Shown here: positions 50,893-59,705 of the stretch, one piece after another
Layout: each line of letters opens with the position of its first letter
How positions within the stretch are numbered: position 1 is the stretch's first letter
Source: Pelosinus baikalensis
GTDB lineage: Bacteria > Bacillota > Negativicutes > DSM-13327
Direction of reading: 5' to 3'
Length of the DNA stretch: 64,000 nucleotides
NCBI RefSeq assembly: GCF_020819555.1
Contig: NZ_JAJHJB010000026.1
Location: forward strand, 1 to 64,000
Notes under the pieces: model-generated
Seen by the model: only the letters and a program-made list of their open reading frames with translations
Database searches by the model: none
Told to the model about the DNA's origin: nothing
Translations under genes and position numbers: made by a program

Positions 50893-52209
50893 TTATTTAT
50901 TGTTTTTATGGTACTCTGCCACTTTAGCAAAAGCATAACCGCTTGCTGCAATCGTAGCAGCAATATCTTCTTCCGAATGAGCAGCAGACATAAATCCTGC
51001 TTCAAATTGAGACGGTGCCATATATACGCCTTGCTTTAACATCTCATGAAAGAAGGTATTGAATGCACCAATATCCGATTGTTTCGCACTCTCATAATCA
51101 TATACAGGTTGGTCTGTGAAGAACATGCCAAACATGGCACCAAGCTGATGGTACTGCAATGTAAAACCATACTTCTCGCCTTGAGCGCGAATTCCGGCAC
51201 ATAAAGTTTTGGTTTTCTCAGCTAACTTCTCATACAGTCCAGGTGTTTGCGACAAGAGGGTAAGAGTGGTAATCCCTGCTGTCATTGCCAACGGATTGCC
51301 GCTTAGTGTACCTGCCTGATATACAGGGCCAGCAGGAGAAATGAACTCCATAATATCCTGCCTGCCGCCATAGGCACCTACGGGCAAACCGCCGCCGATA
51401 ATCTTTCCTAAACAAGTCAAATCTGGTTTTATGCCGAACACTGACTGTGCTCCGCTGTAAGCCACACGAAAACCAGTCATAACCTCATCAAATATCAGCA
51501 AAGAACCATATCGCTGAGTAATGTCACGTACGGCTGCCAGGTATCCTTCTTGCGGCAGCACCATTCCCATGTTGCCGGCAACAGGTTCAATAATGACGGC
51601 AGCAATTTCTTCGCCATATTGAGAAAAGACCTCTGTCAGAGCTGATATATCATTATAATTTACGGAAATCGTTCCACCGGCAACAGCGTCAGATACGCCA
51701 GGACTGTCAGGTACACCTAAGGTAGCCGCCCCTGACCCTGCCTTTACCAGCAGACTATCATGATGTCCATGATAGCAGCCAATAAATTTAACAATTTTGC
51801 TGCGATTGGTATACGCTCTTGCTAAACGCAATACACTCATGGTAGCCTCTGTTCCTGAATTCACCATGCGTATCAATTCCATAGAAGGGACGGCCTGCTG
51901 CACTAATTTAGCCAAGGTAGTCTCTAAAAGAGTAGGTGCTCCATAACTTGTTCCATTAGACACAGCTTGAACTAAGGCTTCTACTACCGCAGGATGAGCA
52001 TGACCTAAAATCATCGGACCCCATGATCCAACATAATCAATATATTGATTCGAATCAATATCATATAAGCGGCTGCCTGCAGCCCTCGCAATAAAAGGCG
52101 GCGTTCCGCCAACACCTCGAAAGGAACGTACAGGACTATTAACGCCCCCTGGTATATACTGCTTTGCTTCATTAAATGCTTCAGTCGATTTATTTAAATG
52201 AAATGCCAT
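50893..52209 (-). CDS. hemL: Glutamate-1-semialdehyde 2,1-aminomutase
   Basis: HemL converts glutamate-1-semialdehyde to 5-aminolevulinate, the second step of the C5 pathway. The 438 residues include the GGVNSPVRSFRGVGG start, MVNSGTEATMSVLRLAR, FDEVMTGFRV and the PLP Lys in LGKIIGGGLPVGAYGG, and SGNPLAMTAG. It is the last gene of the hem operon, 45 bases after hemB. All motifs are intact. Confidence 0.97.
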   Translation of the reverse strand: MAFHLNKSTEAFNEAKQYIPGGVNSPVRSFRGVGGTPPFIARAAGSRLYDIDSNQYIDYVGSWGPMILGHAHPAVVEALVQAVSNGTSYGAPTLLETTLAKLVQQAVPSMELIRMVNSGTEATMSVLRLARAYTNRSKIVKFIGCYHGHHDSLLVKAGSGAATLGVPDSPGVSDAVAGGTISVNYNDISALTEVFSQYGEEIAAVIIEPVAGNMGMVLPQEGYLAAVRDITQRYGSLLIFDEVMTGFRVAYSGAQSVFGIKPDLTCLGKIIGGGLPVGAYGGRQDIMEFISPAGPVYQAGTLSGNPLAMTAGITTLTLLSQTPGLYEKLAEKTKTLCAGIRAQGEKYGFTLQYHQLGAMFGMFFTDQPVYDYESAKQSDIGAFNTFFHEMLKQGVYMAPSQFEAGFMSAAHSEEDIAATIAASGYAFAKVAEYHKNNK

Positions 52210-52254
52210 GAGTAGACCTCCTAAAAATAATAAGGTGGTTTATTGTCTCTATTC

Positions 52255-53229
52255 TTATTCCTCTTTTAACCAGCGGGCAACATCCATCGCATGATAGGTA
52301 ATAATAATATCCGCCCCGGCCCGTTTCATGCTAACCAGTGTTTCCATCACTATACGCTTTTCATCAATCCATCCTTGGGCTGCTGCAGCTTTAACCATGG
52401 AATATTCACCACTTACGTTATAAACTGCCAAAGGATAATCAAAACGATCCCTAACTTGACGAACAATGTCCAAATAAACCAAGGCTGGTTTCACCATAAT
52501 AATATCTGCACCTTCTGCAATATCTAACTCGACCTCGCGCATGGCTTCCCGACTATTAGCCGGGTCCATTTGGTAGCTTTTGCGATCACCAAATTGCGGT
52601 GCTGAATCAGCAGCGTCACGGAATGGTCCATAATAAGCAGATGCATATTTTACGGCATAAGACATAATTGATACATTGCTATAGCCACTTTCATTTAACG
52701 CATTGCGAATAGCTAATATACGTCCATCCATCATATCAGAAGGCGCTATGATATCAGCGCCTGCCTGCGCCTGGCTCACAGCGGTTTTTGCCAGTAATTC
52801 CAAGGTACTGTCATTATCAACCTCTCGACCTTTCAGCAAGCCGCAATGACCATGGCTGGTATACTCACACAGACATACATCACCAATCACTACGATTTCA
52901 GGTAACGCCGCCTTAATCAGACTCATTGCTTTTTGCACAGGACTATTCATATCCCAGGCACTTGATCCTTCTGCATCTTTATATTCAGGAAGACCGAAAA
53001 TGATAACTGCCGGTATACCTAAGGAAAATGCCTCAGCGGCTTCCTTGACTGCCATATCGGGAGACAAATGAAAAACACCTGGCATAGAAGAAATTTCCCT
53101 GCGTATTTGATTTCCTGGAACCACAAACAAAGGATATACTAGATTACCAACCTCAAGAGTTGTTTCCCGAACTAACTGTCGTATTCCGGCAGAAGCTCTA
53201 AGACGTCGCGGACGAAGCAAAGAACTCAT
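52255..53229 (-). CDS. hemB: Porphobilinogen synthase
   Basis: HemB condenses two 5-aminolevulinate molecules. The 324 residues have the zinc-type Cys triad in DVCLCEYTSHGHCG, the two active-site Lys regions (MSYAVKYASAYYGPFRDAA and IMVKPALVYLD) and the substrate loop. Its ATG overlaps the stop codon of the preceding cobA-hemD gene in an ATGA, indicating coupled translation. Confidence 0.97.
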   Translation of the reverse strand: MSSLLRPRRLRASAGIRQLVRETTLEVGNLVYPLFVVPGNQIRREISSMPGVFHLSPDMAVKEAAEAFSLGIPAVIIFGLPEYKDAEGSSAWDMNSPVQKAMSLIKAALPEIVVIGDVCLCEYTSHGHCGLLKGREVDNDSTLELLAKTAVSQAQAGADIIAPSDMMDGRILAIRNALNESGYSNVSIMSYAVKYASAYYGPFRDAADSAPQFGDRKSYQMDPANSREAMREVELDIAEGADIIMVKPALVYLDIVRQVRDRFDYPLAVYNVSGEYSMVKAAAAQGWIDEKRIVMETLVSMKRAGADIIITYHAMDVARWLKEE

Positions 53230-54752
53230 TTTTGAGCCTCCTCATATAGCGTTTTAATGACTTCTATCATACCGTGAATCGTGTACTCCTCACCAATCAC
53301 ATCCGGAGTAATGCCATGTTCCAAGCACGTGCCGGCAGTGATCGGACCAATGCACGCAATCTTGGCATTTTTTAAGAGTTCCGCTCCCTGGTCTCCTAAT
53401 AAATTCAGTAAATTGGTTACTGTAGAGGAGCTGGTGAATGTTACAAGATCGATATCTCCTGCTTTTAGCTTTTCTGATAGAATCTTACCATCCGTATCCC
53501 CAGTAAGAGTGCGATAGACAGGAACGACATTTACCCTTGCTCCCATTTCTCCTAATTTTTCCGGTAAAAGATCTCTTGCTACCAACGCTCTCGGAATAAG
53601 CACTGACATACCTGGCTGAATCCTGCCAGTCACTGCAGCAACAATACCTTCAGCTCTAAATTCCAAAGGAACAATGTCTGCTAAAATTCCATAATCTTTT
53701 AGCCTTGCTGCTGTTTGTGCACCAATGGCAGCAACCTGAATGCTGCCTAAAGCCCGACTATCTTTCCTCATGCTATGTAAACGCTTAAAGAAATATTCAA
53801 CACCATTAACGCTGGTAAAAATCAGCCAATCATACGTCGTTAATTTTTTAATTGATTCATCCAGTTCAGCATAGCTCTCTGGCGGAACCAGTTTGATGGC
53901 TGGTGCTTCTATACATTGTGCTCCCAAAGCTTCTAATTGACCTGTTAAGACACTGGCCTGTTCTCTTGCACGAGTAACCAATGCAGTTTTCCCAAACAGC
54001 AAACGCTGATCAAACCAGCCCAACTGTTCACGCAATTTTACAACTTCGCCGACAATAAAAATAGCTGGCGGCTTGATTCCTGCTTTTGCCACATCCTCAG
54101 CAGCGTTCCCTACCGTCGTGACTAAAACCCGCTGCTCAGGTTTCGTTCCCCAGCGAATCACTGCAGCAGGTGTATTTGCCGAGCGGCCATGCTCAATCAG
54201 TTTGGATGTAATATGAGGCAGATTTTCTACTCCCATTAAAAATACTAAGGTATCTACCCCAGTAGATATATGTGACCACTTAATCGTTGATTCCGGCTTA
54301 GTAGGATCTTCATGTCCAGTGATTACCGCAAATGAAGTCGCAATCCCTCGATGGGTGACAGGAATGCCAGCATAAGCAGGTACTGAAATGGCTGAGGTTA
54401 TCCCAGGTACAATTTCAAAAGAAATATGATTTTCTACTAAGGTTAGTGCTTCTTCACCGCCCCGCCCAAAGACGAAAGGATCTCCGCCTTTCAGTCGCAC
54501 TACATTTTTACCCTCTTTTGCTTTATCCACTAGCAGCTGGTTAATATCTTCCTGACGCATCGTATGATCACTAGAAGCCTTGCCTACATAAATAAGCTCT
54601 GCATCTTCTCTAGCTGTCGACAACAATCGATCATCTGCTAATCGATCATATACAATCGTATCTGCTTGCTGTATATATTCGAGGGCTTTCACACTAATGA
54701 GCTTATAGTCCCCCGGACCTGCTCCTACTAAATAAACAATTCCTTGCCTCAT
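53226..54752 (-). CDS. cobA-hemD: Fused uroporphyrinogen-III C-methyltransferase / uroporphyrinogen-III synthase
   Basis: Bifunctional protein of 508 residues. Residues about 1-245 are the SAM-dependent methyltransferase making precorrin-2 (VYLVGAGPGDYKLISVKA, GGDPFVFGRGGEEA, PGITSAISVPAYAGIPVTHRG). Residues about 250-505 are HemD (LVTRAREQASVLTGQLEALGA, DWLIFTSVNGVEYFF, FTSSSTVTNLLNLLG), which cyclises hydroxymethylbilane. The fusion is usual in clostridia and Negativicutes. It sits between hemC and hemB. Combined with the precorrin-2 dehydrogenase at the head of the operon, the set can make siroheme and corrin precursors. Confidence 0.96.
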   Translation of the reverse strand: MRQGIVYLVGAGPGDYKLISVKALEYIQQADTIVYDRLADDRLLSTAREDAELIYVGKASSDHTMRQEDINQLLVDKAKEGKNVVRLKGGDPFVFGRGGEEALTLVENHISFEIVPGITSAISVPAYAGIPVTHRGIATSFAVITGHEDPTKPESTIKWSHISTGVDTLVFLMGVENLPHITSKLIEHGRSANTPAAVIRWGTKPEQRVLVTTVGNAAEDVAKAGIKPPAIFIVGEVVKLREQLGWFDQRLLFGKTALVTRAREQASVLTGQLEALGAQCIEAPAIKLVPPESYAELDESIKKLTTYDWLIFTSVNGVEYFFKRLHSMRKDSRALGSIQVAAIGAQTAARLKDYGILADIVPLEFRAEGIVAAVTGRIQPGMSVLIPRALVARDLLPEKLGEMGARVNVVPVYRTLTGDTDGKILSEKLKAGDIDLVTFTSSSTVTNLLNLLGDQGAELLKNAKIACIGPITAGTCLEHGITPDVIGEEYTIHGMIEVIKTLYEEAQK

Positions 54753-54827
54753 TATTTTCTCCTCCTGTTAGAACGTAATTTATATTCTAGATGATAGCAA
54801 AGAACATATTGCGTTCTTTTTGAACCA

Positions 54828-55760
54828 TTAATGATTTACTTCTAGTTCTTGCAGAATCTCTCGTCCACCCTCGCCGAGCATCCGTTGTGCTAAATCACGA
54901 CCAAGCTTCTTGCCATCCTGAGGACTCCCACTAATGGTTTGTCGAATCTGACGCGCTCCATCCACTGACAAGATAGCCGCTTCTAACGTTAATACCGCTT
55001 GTTCTATTCTCCCGAACACACCAATGGGAATCTGGCAACCGCCTTCTACTTCAGCCAAATACGCCCGTTCTGCTTCTACAGCCCAGCGAGTCTCCTGATG
55101 ATTTAAAAAAGCAAGCATCTGTAATACTTCTGCATCATTACTGCGCGCCTCAATAGCCAAAGCCCCTTGTCCCACTGCTGGCAAACAAATATCCTGGGGC
55201 AATACTTGAGTAATTTTCTCTTGCCAGCCCAAACGCTTTAAACCAGCAACGGCTAAGATAATCCCATCGAACTCGCCATTCTCTAATTTTTTTAGCCTGG
55301 TATCCAGGTTTCCCCGTAGGTCACCAATCTTAAGATCTGACCGATATTTAAGCAGCTGTGCCTTTCGCCTTAAACTTGAAGTCCCGACCCTGGAACCTTT
55401 TGGTAAATTGTCAACGGTGCCATAGTTAGGGCTGATAAAAGCATCCCCAGGGTCCACACGCTCAGTAATAGCAGCCAGCAGCAATCCCTCTGGCAGCTCG
55501 GTTGGCATATCCTTTAAGCTGTGCACGGCCAAATCGATTTGCCCATCCAACATTGCCGTTTCTAATTCTTTGGTGAATAAACCCTTACCGCCAATTCTAG
55601 CCAAAGGTACATCTAAAATTTTATCACCAGTAGTTACAATATGAAGCAGCTCTACATCCACATCAGGATACTGAGCTCTTATACAGTCAGCAATATGATT
55701 TGCCTGCCATAGAGCCAGCTTACTGCCCCGCGTACCGATAGTAATTTTTTTTCTTTTCAC
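54828..55760 (-). CDS. hemC: Hydroxymethylbilane synthase
   Basis: HemC polymerises four porphobilinogens on a dipyrromethane cofactor. The 310 residues begin ITIGTRGSKLALWQANHIAD, contain LAVHSLKDMPTELPEGL and SSLRRKAQLLKYR, and have the cofactor Cys in EGGCQIPIGVFG. It starts at GTG 55760 with AGGAGAGGG upstream, 41 bases inside the end of hemA, so the two are strongly overlapped in different frames. Confidence 0.96.
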   Translation of the reverse strand: MKRKKITIGTRGSKLALWQANHIADCIRAQYPDVDVELLHIVTTGDKILDVPLARIGGKGLFTKELETAMLDGQIDLAVHSLKDMPTELPEGLLLAAITERVDPGDAFISPNYGTVDNLPKGSRVGTSSLRRKAQLLKYRSDLKIGDLRGNLDTRLKKLENGEFDGIILAVAGLKRLGWQEKITQVLPQDICLPAVGQGALAIEARSNDAEVLQMLAFLNHQETRWAVEAERAYLAEVEGGCQIPIGVFGRIEQAVLTLEAAILSVDGARQIRQTISGSPQDGKKLGRDLAQRMLGEGGREILQELEVNH

Positions 55761-57036
55761 GATGTCTGCCCTCTCCTATTGTATCAAGTTTAAACAAATC
55801 CAGTATTGCATCTAAATAGAACTGTTCTTTATGTGTACAGGCTCCCTCATTAATGCAAACCATAGGATCTCTTAACATTTTACGTATAATCATCTTCGAC
55901 ATATTTTCCACGGCCTTACGTTCATCTGCTGTAATATCAGGCAATTTTGTCAGCGCTCGCTTCAACTCTCGCTGACGAATTTTTTCTGCCTTATCTGTCA
56001 AACGTGCCATAACAGGACGAAGTGATAAATAACGGAATTTAATCATCAATTCCTCTAACTCTTTTTTTATAATTTCTTCAGCCAATTCAGCTTCCTGTTC
56101 CCTTAAACGAACATTGGACTCTACAACCGCTTCCAAATCATCAATGTTATATAAACGTACTCCCGCAATAGCAGATACCTCAGGTTCCACATCCCGGGGT
56201 ACAGCAATGTCAATAATAATTATAGGACGTCCTTGACGCTTGGGCATTAAATGAGCCACATCCCAGGCACGTATCACGTAATGAGGAGCACCAGTAGAAG
56301 TAATAATAATATCAGCATCCACAGCACTTTTCATAAAACTTTCAAAGGGTACGGCTACTCCTCGAAATTGTTCAGCCAACTCTACCGCTCTTTCGTATTT
56401 ACGATTGGAAACGATTACCGTTTTGACACCATTTCCTACTAAATGCTTTGCTGTAAGTTCACCCATTTGTCCCGCCCCCAGCAATAACACATTGGAAGCA
56501 GATAAATTACCAAAAACGTTCTTAGCTAGCTCTACAGCGGCATAGCTGACAGACACTGCACTATGGGCGATTCGGGTTTCACTGCGAACCTTCTTACCCA
56601 CAGCAATGGCTCTGTTAAATAACGTATTGAGTACTGTACTTGTAGTGCCAACATCCCTAGCTACTGAATAAGCCTTCTTTACCTGACTTAAAATTTGACC
56701 TTCCCCTATAATAAGAGAATCAAGACTTGCCGATACCCGGAATAAATGTTCAATACAATCTTCTTCCACATAAAAAAAGAAGTCTTCCATATCAAGAGTG
56801 CTTTCGGATATTCGTTGCAAAAATTGCTGCATTACCGGAAATCCATCTTCCGCATCATCTACTACAGCATACATCTCTGTGCGATTACAGGTAGACAGTA
56901 ATACACATTCGCTAATTTCTTCATATTCATGAAGATGATTCAATGCCGTTTTAATCTTATCCTCAGAAAAAGTAAAACATTCCCGCACATCTACCGATGC
57001 TGTCTTATGATTGAGTCCTAGTACAACCAATTGCAT
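55720..57036 (-). CDS. hemA: Glutamyl-tRNA reductase
   Basis: HemA reduces glutamyl-tRNA to glutamate-1-semialdehyde, the committed step of tetrapyrrole synthesis. The 438 residues have GLNHKTASVDVRE, the catalytic Cys in LLSTCNRTEMYAV, the Rossmann region VLLLGAGQMGELTAKHL, and the C-terminal dimerisation domain. The Lys/Arg-rich C-terminus (GEGRHREKKKNYYRYAGQ) is encoded over the hemC start. Its 5' end overlaps the preceding precorrin-2 dehydrogenase gene by 32 bases, so three genes in a row overlap. Confidence 0.97.
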   Translation of the reverse strand: MQLVVLGLNHKTASVDVRECFTFSEDKIKTALNHLHEYEEISECVLLSTCNRTEMYAVVDDAEDGFPVMQQFLQRISESTLDMEDFFFYVEEDCIEHLFRVSASLDSLIIGEGQILSQVKKAYSVARDVGTTSTVLNTLFNRAIAVGKKVRSETRIAHSAVSVSYAAVELAKNVFGNLSASNVLLLGAGQMGELTAKHLVGNGVKTVIVSNRKYERAVELAEQFRGVAVPFESFMKSAVDADIIITSTGAPHYVIRAWDVAHLMPKRQGRPIIIIDIAVPRDVEPEVSAIAGVRLYNIDDLEAVVESNVRLREQEAELAEEIIKKELEELMIKFRYLSLRPVMARLTDKAEKIRQRELKRALTKLPDITADERKAVENMSKMIIRKMLRDPMVCINEGACTHKEQFYLDAILDLFKLDTIGEGRHREKKKNYYRYAGQ

Positions 57037-57649
57037 TTTTAATCTTAGCCTCCGCCTCTTTTATCTTACCTTCCTTAAGCAAGATAATTACTTCCTGATC
57101 CAAGGTCCTTCGCCAAAAGGATTCTCTTTCTTTTACTGTCGAAAGCTGCTCTTTTATCTGCTCTCGTGCTTTAGCCACCAACTCAAGATAGATTCCATAT
57201 TCCGGGCCATAACGCTCTTCTAATTCCTCACGTAATTTTTTTGCTAACGCTGGGCTTTTACCACCAGTAGAGATCGTAAGCAGCAAATCTCCATGTGAAA
57301 TCTGGGATGGCACACTAAAATTACCAAGCTCAGGTGCATCCGTCACATTTACAAGAGCACCTGCACCCATACCTTCCTCAGCAGCCCATTTATTTACTGC
57401 GTTACTATCGGTAGCGCAAATTACAATAAAAAAACCATTAACATCACCCTGCTGGTAAGACCGAGCAATATGAATAATACTCTTGTCCTCTACTAAGGAA
57501 GCCAACTGCTTCGTAAGGGCAGGACTTACTACCGTAACCATTCCGCCAGCAGCCAAAAGCGCCCCAACCTTACGTTGGGCCACACTCCCGCCGCCAACAA
57601 CCATGCAAGACCGACCGTCAATTTGTAAGTTTATCGGGTAACAGGGCAC
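57005..57649 (-). CDS. Precorrin-2 dehydrogenase / sirohydrochlorin ferrochelatase-type (Met8/CysG N-domain)
   Basis: Protein of 214 residues with the NAD-binding start NLQIDGRSCMVVGGGSVAQRK, followed by NVTDAPELGNFSVPSQISHG and STGGKSPALAKKLREELEE, as in the N-terminal part of CysG and in Met8/YlnF. It oxidises precorrin-2 to sirohydrochlorin, and possibly inserts iron, leading to siroheme. I start at GTG 57649, nine bases after AAGGAT; the further ATG 57667 would put that ribosome site inside. It heads the hem operon, linking it to siroheme/cobalamin supply. Confidence 0.9.
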   Translation of the reverse strand: MPCYPINLQIDGRSCMVVGGGSVAQRKVGALLAAGGMVTVVSPALTKQLASLVEDKSIIHIARSYQQGDVNGFFIVICATDSNAVNKWAAEEGMGAGALVNVTDAPELGNFSVPSQISHGDLLLTISTGGKSPALAKKLREELEERYGPEYGIYLELVAKAREQIKEQLSTVKERESFWRRTLDQEVIILLKEGKIKEAEAKIKNAIGCTRTQS

Positions 57650-57775
57650 ATTTTTCACATCCTTCATATTTTAGCATAATTCGCACTAAAAATGTAATAT
57701 TCCTCTATTAGAAAGTACAAAGATTCACTTTAAATTTTTAACGCTATGCGCCCTTTAAATCAATAAAACATAACC

Positions 57776-57800
57776 GAACCACAGAGGCACAAAGAACACT
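57776..57800. repeat. Degraded copy M of the palindromic repeat (left half)
   Basis: GAACCACAGAGGCACAAAGA with the left flank GCGCCCTTTAAATCAATAAA shared with copies E and I. It lies between the PBP2 gene end and the hem operon promoter; the right half is absent. Confidence 0.6.
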
Positions 57801-57806
57801 CTCCTC

Positions 57807-59615
57807 TTAAGCGCCACCTGAATCCAGCTTTTCTTTCGCACCAAAATATGCCTCTACTATCTTTCGCACAACAGGTGCTGCAGCAGTAGAGCCTTCACCG
57901 CCCTCCTCTACTAGTACAGCAATTGCAATTTCAGGATTTTGGGCCGGTGCATAGCATGCAAACCAAGAATGAACCGTACCAGTACCTGTTTCCGCTGAGC
58001 CGCTTTTTCCAGCCACCGTTGGAGTAACTCCCTGAAAGACTCCTGCCCCTGTCCCCTTCGTTGTAACAGCGACTAAGCCACTCTTAATTATATCCCATGT
58101 TTCCGACTTTAAATAAATAGTATGAACAACTTCCGACTGATAGCTTCTAACTACCGCTCCATTGTCATCTACGATTTTATCCACTAACATCGGTCGATAG
58201 ATTTCTCCATCATTGGCAACTGCCATTAGTAGTAGTGCCTGCTGCAGGGGCGTTGTTAGATAATAACCCTGCCCAATCGCAGCAATGATCGTCTCTCCAG
58301 GATACCATGGCTGCTCATAATTCTTTTGTTTCCATCCTTCTGTGGGTACTAATCCTTCTTCTTCCCCTTGCAGCAAAATACCACTTTTCTTTCCTAATCC
58401 AAAGGTTAATGCATAACTGGCTAAATTATCAATGCCCATACGGCGGCCTAGTTCATAAAAAACAGGATCGCTTGACCATGCTATAGCATCAACAATCGTA
58501 AGCTTTCCTAACCCTTCCGTCTTCCAGCCATAAAATTTCCATCCCCCTAGGATATAGAATCCTTTATCCTCAAATACTTCCTCTTTCGTTACATAACCCA
58601 TATCCAAGGCTGCAGCTGTTGTAATAATTTTAAAAACAGAACCTGGTGGATAGGTACTTTGTATTCCTTTATTCGTAAGAGGATGATCAGGATGATTGAT
58701 CAATTCGCCCCAGTTTTTACTGCTAATACCACTGGCAAATAAATTAGGATCAAAGGCTGGAGAGCTAACCATTGCCAAAACACCTCCTGTATGAACATCT
58801 AGAACAATGGCGCTCCCTCCTTTAGCTGGCTGCCCTATATTACGGCTTATTTCAATCTGCTGCATTAGAGCTTCTTGTGCAGCTTTCTGTAAATTTCCAT
58901 CAAGGGTCAAAATTAATCCCTTCCCTGATATAGCCTTCTTCTCACCAATCCTTTGCACTTCTTCTCCAAAGGCATTGACTTCTACTTGTAAACCACCATC
59001 GATCCCCCGTAATACATCCTCCCATTCCAGCTCCAAACCATCCTTTCCTATAAAATCCGTAGGTTTATATCCTTGTGCCTTGTGCTTAGCATATTCTTCC
59101 TCATTTATGCTGCCCAGAAATCCCAGCACATGAGCTGCTAAATCTTTGTATATGTACTGCCTTACAGGAACGGCGCTAATGACAACCCCAGCTAAAGTAT
59201 CCTTTCTCTCCAAAATCTTGGCTTGCAATACAGGATCAATATCTCGCTTCACGATTATCGGAATATAAGGTGACTCTTCCCCATCCTTTAGCATTTTTTC
59301 AATAGTCTCAGGTAAAATACCAATCATATTGGCTAATGCAGCTGTCTTCGCAGAATCATAGCTATATTCTGCTGGAATAATAGCAACAGCAAAACTAGGA
59401 CGATTGGTAACAAGTAAAGCCCCATTACGATCATACATATTCCCTCGTGGGGCTTGCTCAGTAATTTGGTGTATGCGATTTTCTTCTGCTACTTTCTTAT
59501 ATTGTGGACCACGTACTAACTGCATCCAGGCCAAACGCAATATTAAAAGACCAACCACTGCCACAATGATCCATACCATAATATTCATTCTGCGAGACTT
59601 TTCTGTAATCCACAT
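57807..59615 (-). CDS. mrdA: Penicillin-binding protein 2 (elongation transpeptidase)
   Basis: Class B PBP of the elongasome, 602 residues: an N-terminal membrane helix (about 11-30), the dimerisation/pedestal domain with TEQAPRGNMYDRNGALLVTN, and the transpeptidase domain with the nucleophile Ser 326 in PPGSVFKI, the S-x-N-type motif SSDP near WSSDPVFYELG and KSGS at 537 (K-S/T-G). All are in the expected order and spacing. AAGGAG precedes ATG 59615. It lies next to an LCP ligase gene but no mreBCD or rodA is visible. Confidence 0.94.
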   Translation of the reverse strand: MWITEKSRRMNIMVWIIVAVVGLLILRLAWMQLVRGPQYKKVAEENRIHQITEQAPRGNMYDRNGALLVTNRPSFAVAIIPAEYSYDSAKTAALANMIGILPETIEKMLKDGEESPYIPIIVKRDIDPVLQAKILERKDTLAGVVISAVPVRQYIYKDLAAHVLGFLGSINEEEYAKHKAQGYKPTDFIGKDGLELEWEDVLRGIDGGLQVEVNAFGEEVQRIGEKKAISGKGLILTLDGNLQKAAQEALMQQIEISRNIGQPAKGGSAIVLDVHTGGVLAMVSSPAFDPNLFASGISSKNWGELINHPDHPLTNKGIQSTYPPGSVFKIITTAAALDMGYVTKEEVFEDKGFYILGGWKFYGWKTEGLGKLTIVDAIAWSSDPVFYELGRRMGIDNLASYALTFGLGKKSGILLQGEEEGLVPTEGWKQKNYEQPWYPGETIIAAIGQGYYLTTPLQQALLLMAVANDGEIYRPMLVDKIVDDNGAVVRSYQSEVVHTIYLKSETWDIIKSGLVAVTTKGTGAGVFQGVTPTVAGKSGSAETGTGTVHSWFACYAPAQNPEIAIAVLVEEGGEGSTAAAPVVRKIVEAYFGAKEKLDSGGA

Positions 59616-59669
59616 AGGTTAACTCCTTTTTAACAATTGATTTTCGTATAACATAGTATCCCGCAAAAC

Positions 59670-59696
59670 AAAAAAAATAGCCCTAATGGGCTACTT
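59670..59696 (-). terminator. Terminator of the LCP gene
   Basis: TAGCCC (59678-59683) and GGGCTA (59688-59693); on the minus strand the stem is followed by TTTTTTTTG. It lies between the LCP gene end and the PBP2 start. Confidence 0.8.
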
Positions 59697-59705
59697 TATG
59701 AATCA

